Below are positions 5,706 to 5,822 of a stretch of DNA of 5,822 bases, in pieces. The position numbers and the translations under genes were made by a program. Under the pieces are notes generated by a model, which worked only from the letters and a program-made list of their open reading frames with translations, was not told where the DNA came from and searched no databases. The stretch comes from Draconibacterium sp. (GTDB lineage: Bacteria > Bacteroidota > Bacteroidia > Bacteroidales > Prolixibacteraceae). Position 1 is the first letter of the stretch; each line of letters begins with the position of its first letter. The stretch is from contig JALUZN010000453.1 in NCBI GenBank assembly GCA_027011835.1, positions 1 through 5,822 on the forward strand, written 5' to 3'.

Positions 5706-5713
5706 TATCTTTG
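5706..5713 (+). promoter_or_regulatory. Predicted -7 box of the tRNA-Leu gene
   Basis: TATCTTTG matches TAnnTTTG exactly and lies 12 bases before the mature tRNA 5' end, so the precursor would have only a short leader. The -33 position has TTTT (5683-5686, 19 bases upstream) rather than TTTG. The identical octamer precedes higB. Confidence 0.5.
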
Positions 5714-5725
5714 CGCCGCTTATTT

Positions 5726-5807
5726 GCGGGCGTGGCGGAATTGGTAGACGCGCTAGACTTAGGATCTAGTGCCTTATGGCGTGGGGGTTCGAGTCCCTTC
5801 GCCCGCA
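5726..5807 (+). tRNA. tRNA-Leu, anticodon UAG
   Basis: An 82-base class II tRNA that folds fully. The acceptor stem is GCGGGCG (5726-5732) with CGCCCGC (5800-5806), and discriminator A at 5807. The anticodon stem CTAGA/TCTAG (5753-5757, 5765-5769) holds loop CTTAGGA with anticodon TAG at 5760-5762. The long variable arm typical of leucine tRNAs is a GCC/GGC stem around TTAT (5771-5780). The T arm contains GGTTCGAGTCC, with two G-U pairs at the base of its stem. It reads CUN leucine codons, chiefly CUA/CUG. The 3' CCA is not encoded (CAC follows the discriminator), so it must be added after transcription. Confidence 0.97.
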
Positions 5808-5822
5808 CACAAAACCGTCAAC

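Noticed and set aside
5596..5808. Minus-strand 70-residue frame beginning MRAKGLEPPRHKAL
   Set aside because: It is the antisense of the tRNA-Leu gene plus the oxyR tail; this kind of tRNA-antisense protein is a well-known annotation artefact.
5726..5822. tRNA-Leu as an integration (att) site
   Set aside because: Only 15 bases follow the tRNA and no repeat of its 3' end or integrase is visible in the window.

Overview
The window comes from a member of the Bacteroidota, most likely a marine or gut-type Bacteroidales/Marinilabiliales relative. The evidence is AT-rich DNA without Shine-Dalgarno sites, several TAnnTTTG boxes of the Bacteroidota primary sigma factor, a Bacteroidota-style delta' subunit and LysR-type OxyR, and a lipoprotein with an acidic stretch after its lipid-bearing cysteine. 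The genus is inference; no search could be run.

Layout. Positions 1-863 (minus) hold the N-terminal 287 residues of DNA polymerase III delta' (holB), cut by the window edge. It is divergent from a complete, apparently monocistronic phosphoglycerate kinase gene (pgk, 1068-2264, plus). A strong two-way hairpin terminator (2285-2331) separates pgk from a convergent gene (2345-3136, minus) for an uncharacterised lipoprotein with a helical N-terminal half. Next is a toxin-antitoxin locus of higBA order. The higB toxin frame (3321-3617) is interrupted by a TGA at a conserved tryptophan position, while the higA antitoxin (3629-3997) is intact. After 139 bases of intergenic DNA come a small SpoU/TrmH-family RNA 2'-O-methyltransferase (4137-4649), the peroxide sensor OxyR (4740-5681) and tRNA-Leu(UAG) (5726-5807).

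How the parts relate. Most genes are unrelated housekeeping units with their own promoters: replication clamp loading, glycolysis, RNA modification, oxidative stress and translation. The accessory element is the higBA locus, whose toxin appears to be inactivated by a single base change, leaving an orphan antitoxin/repressor. The most informative regulatory signal is a perfect match to the classical OxyR half-operator (ATAG-N7-CTAT) across the predicted oxyR promoter, which points to autoregulation. I did not find a wholly undescribed system. The points most worth checking are the nonsense-interrupted higB, the oxyR operator, and the possibly leaderless holB start.
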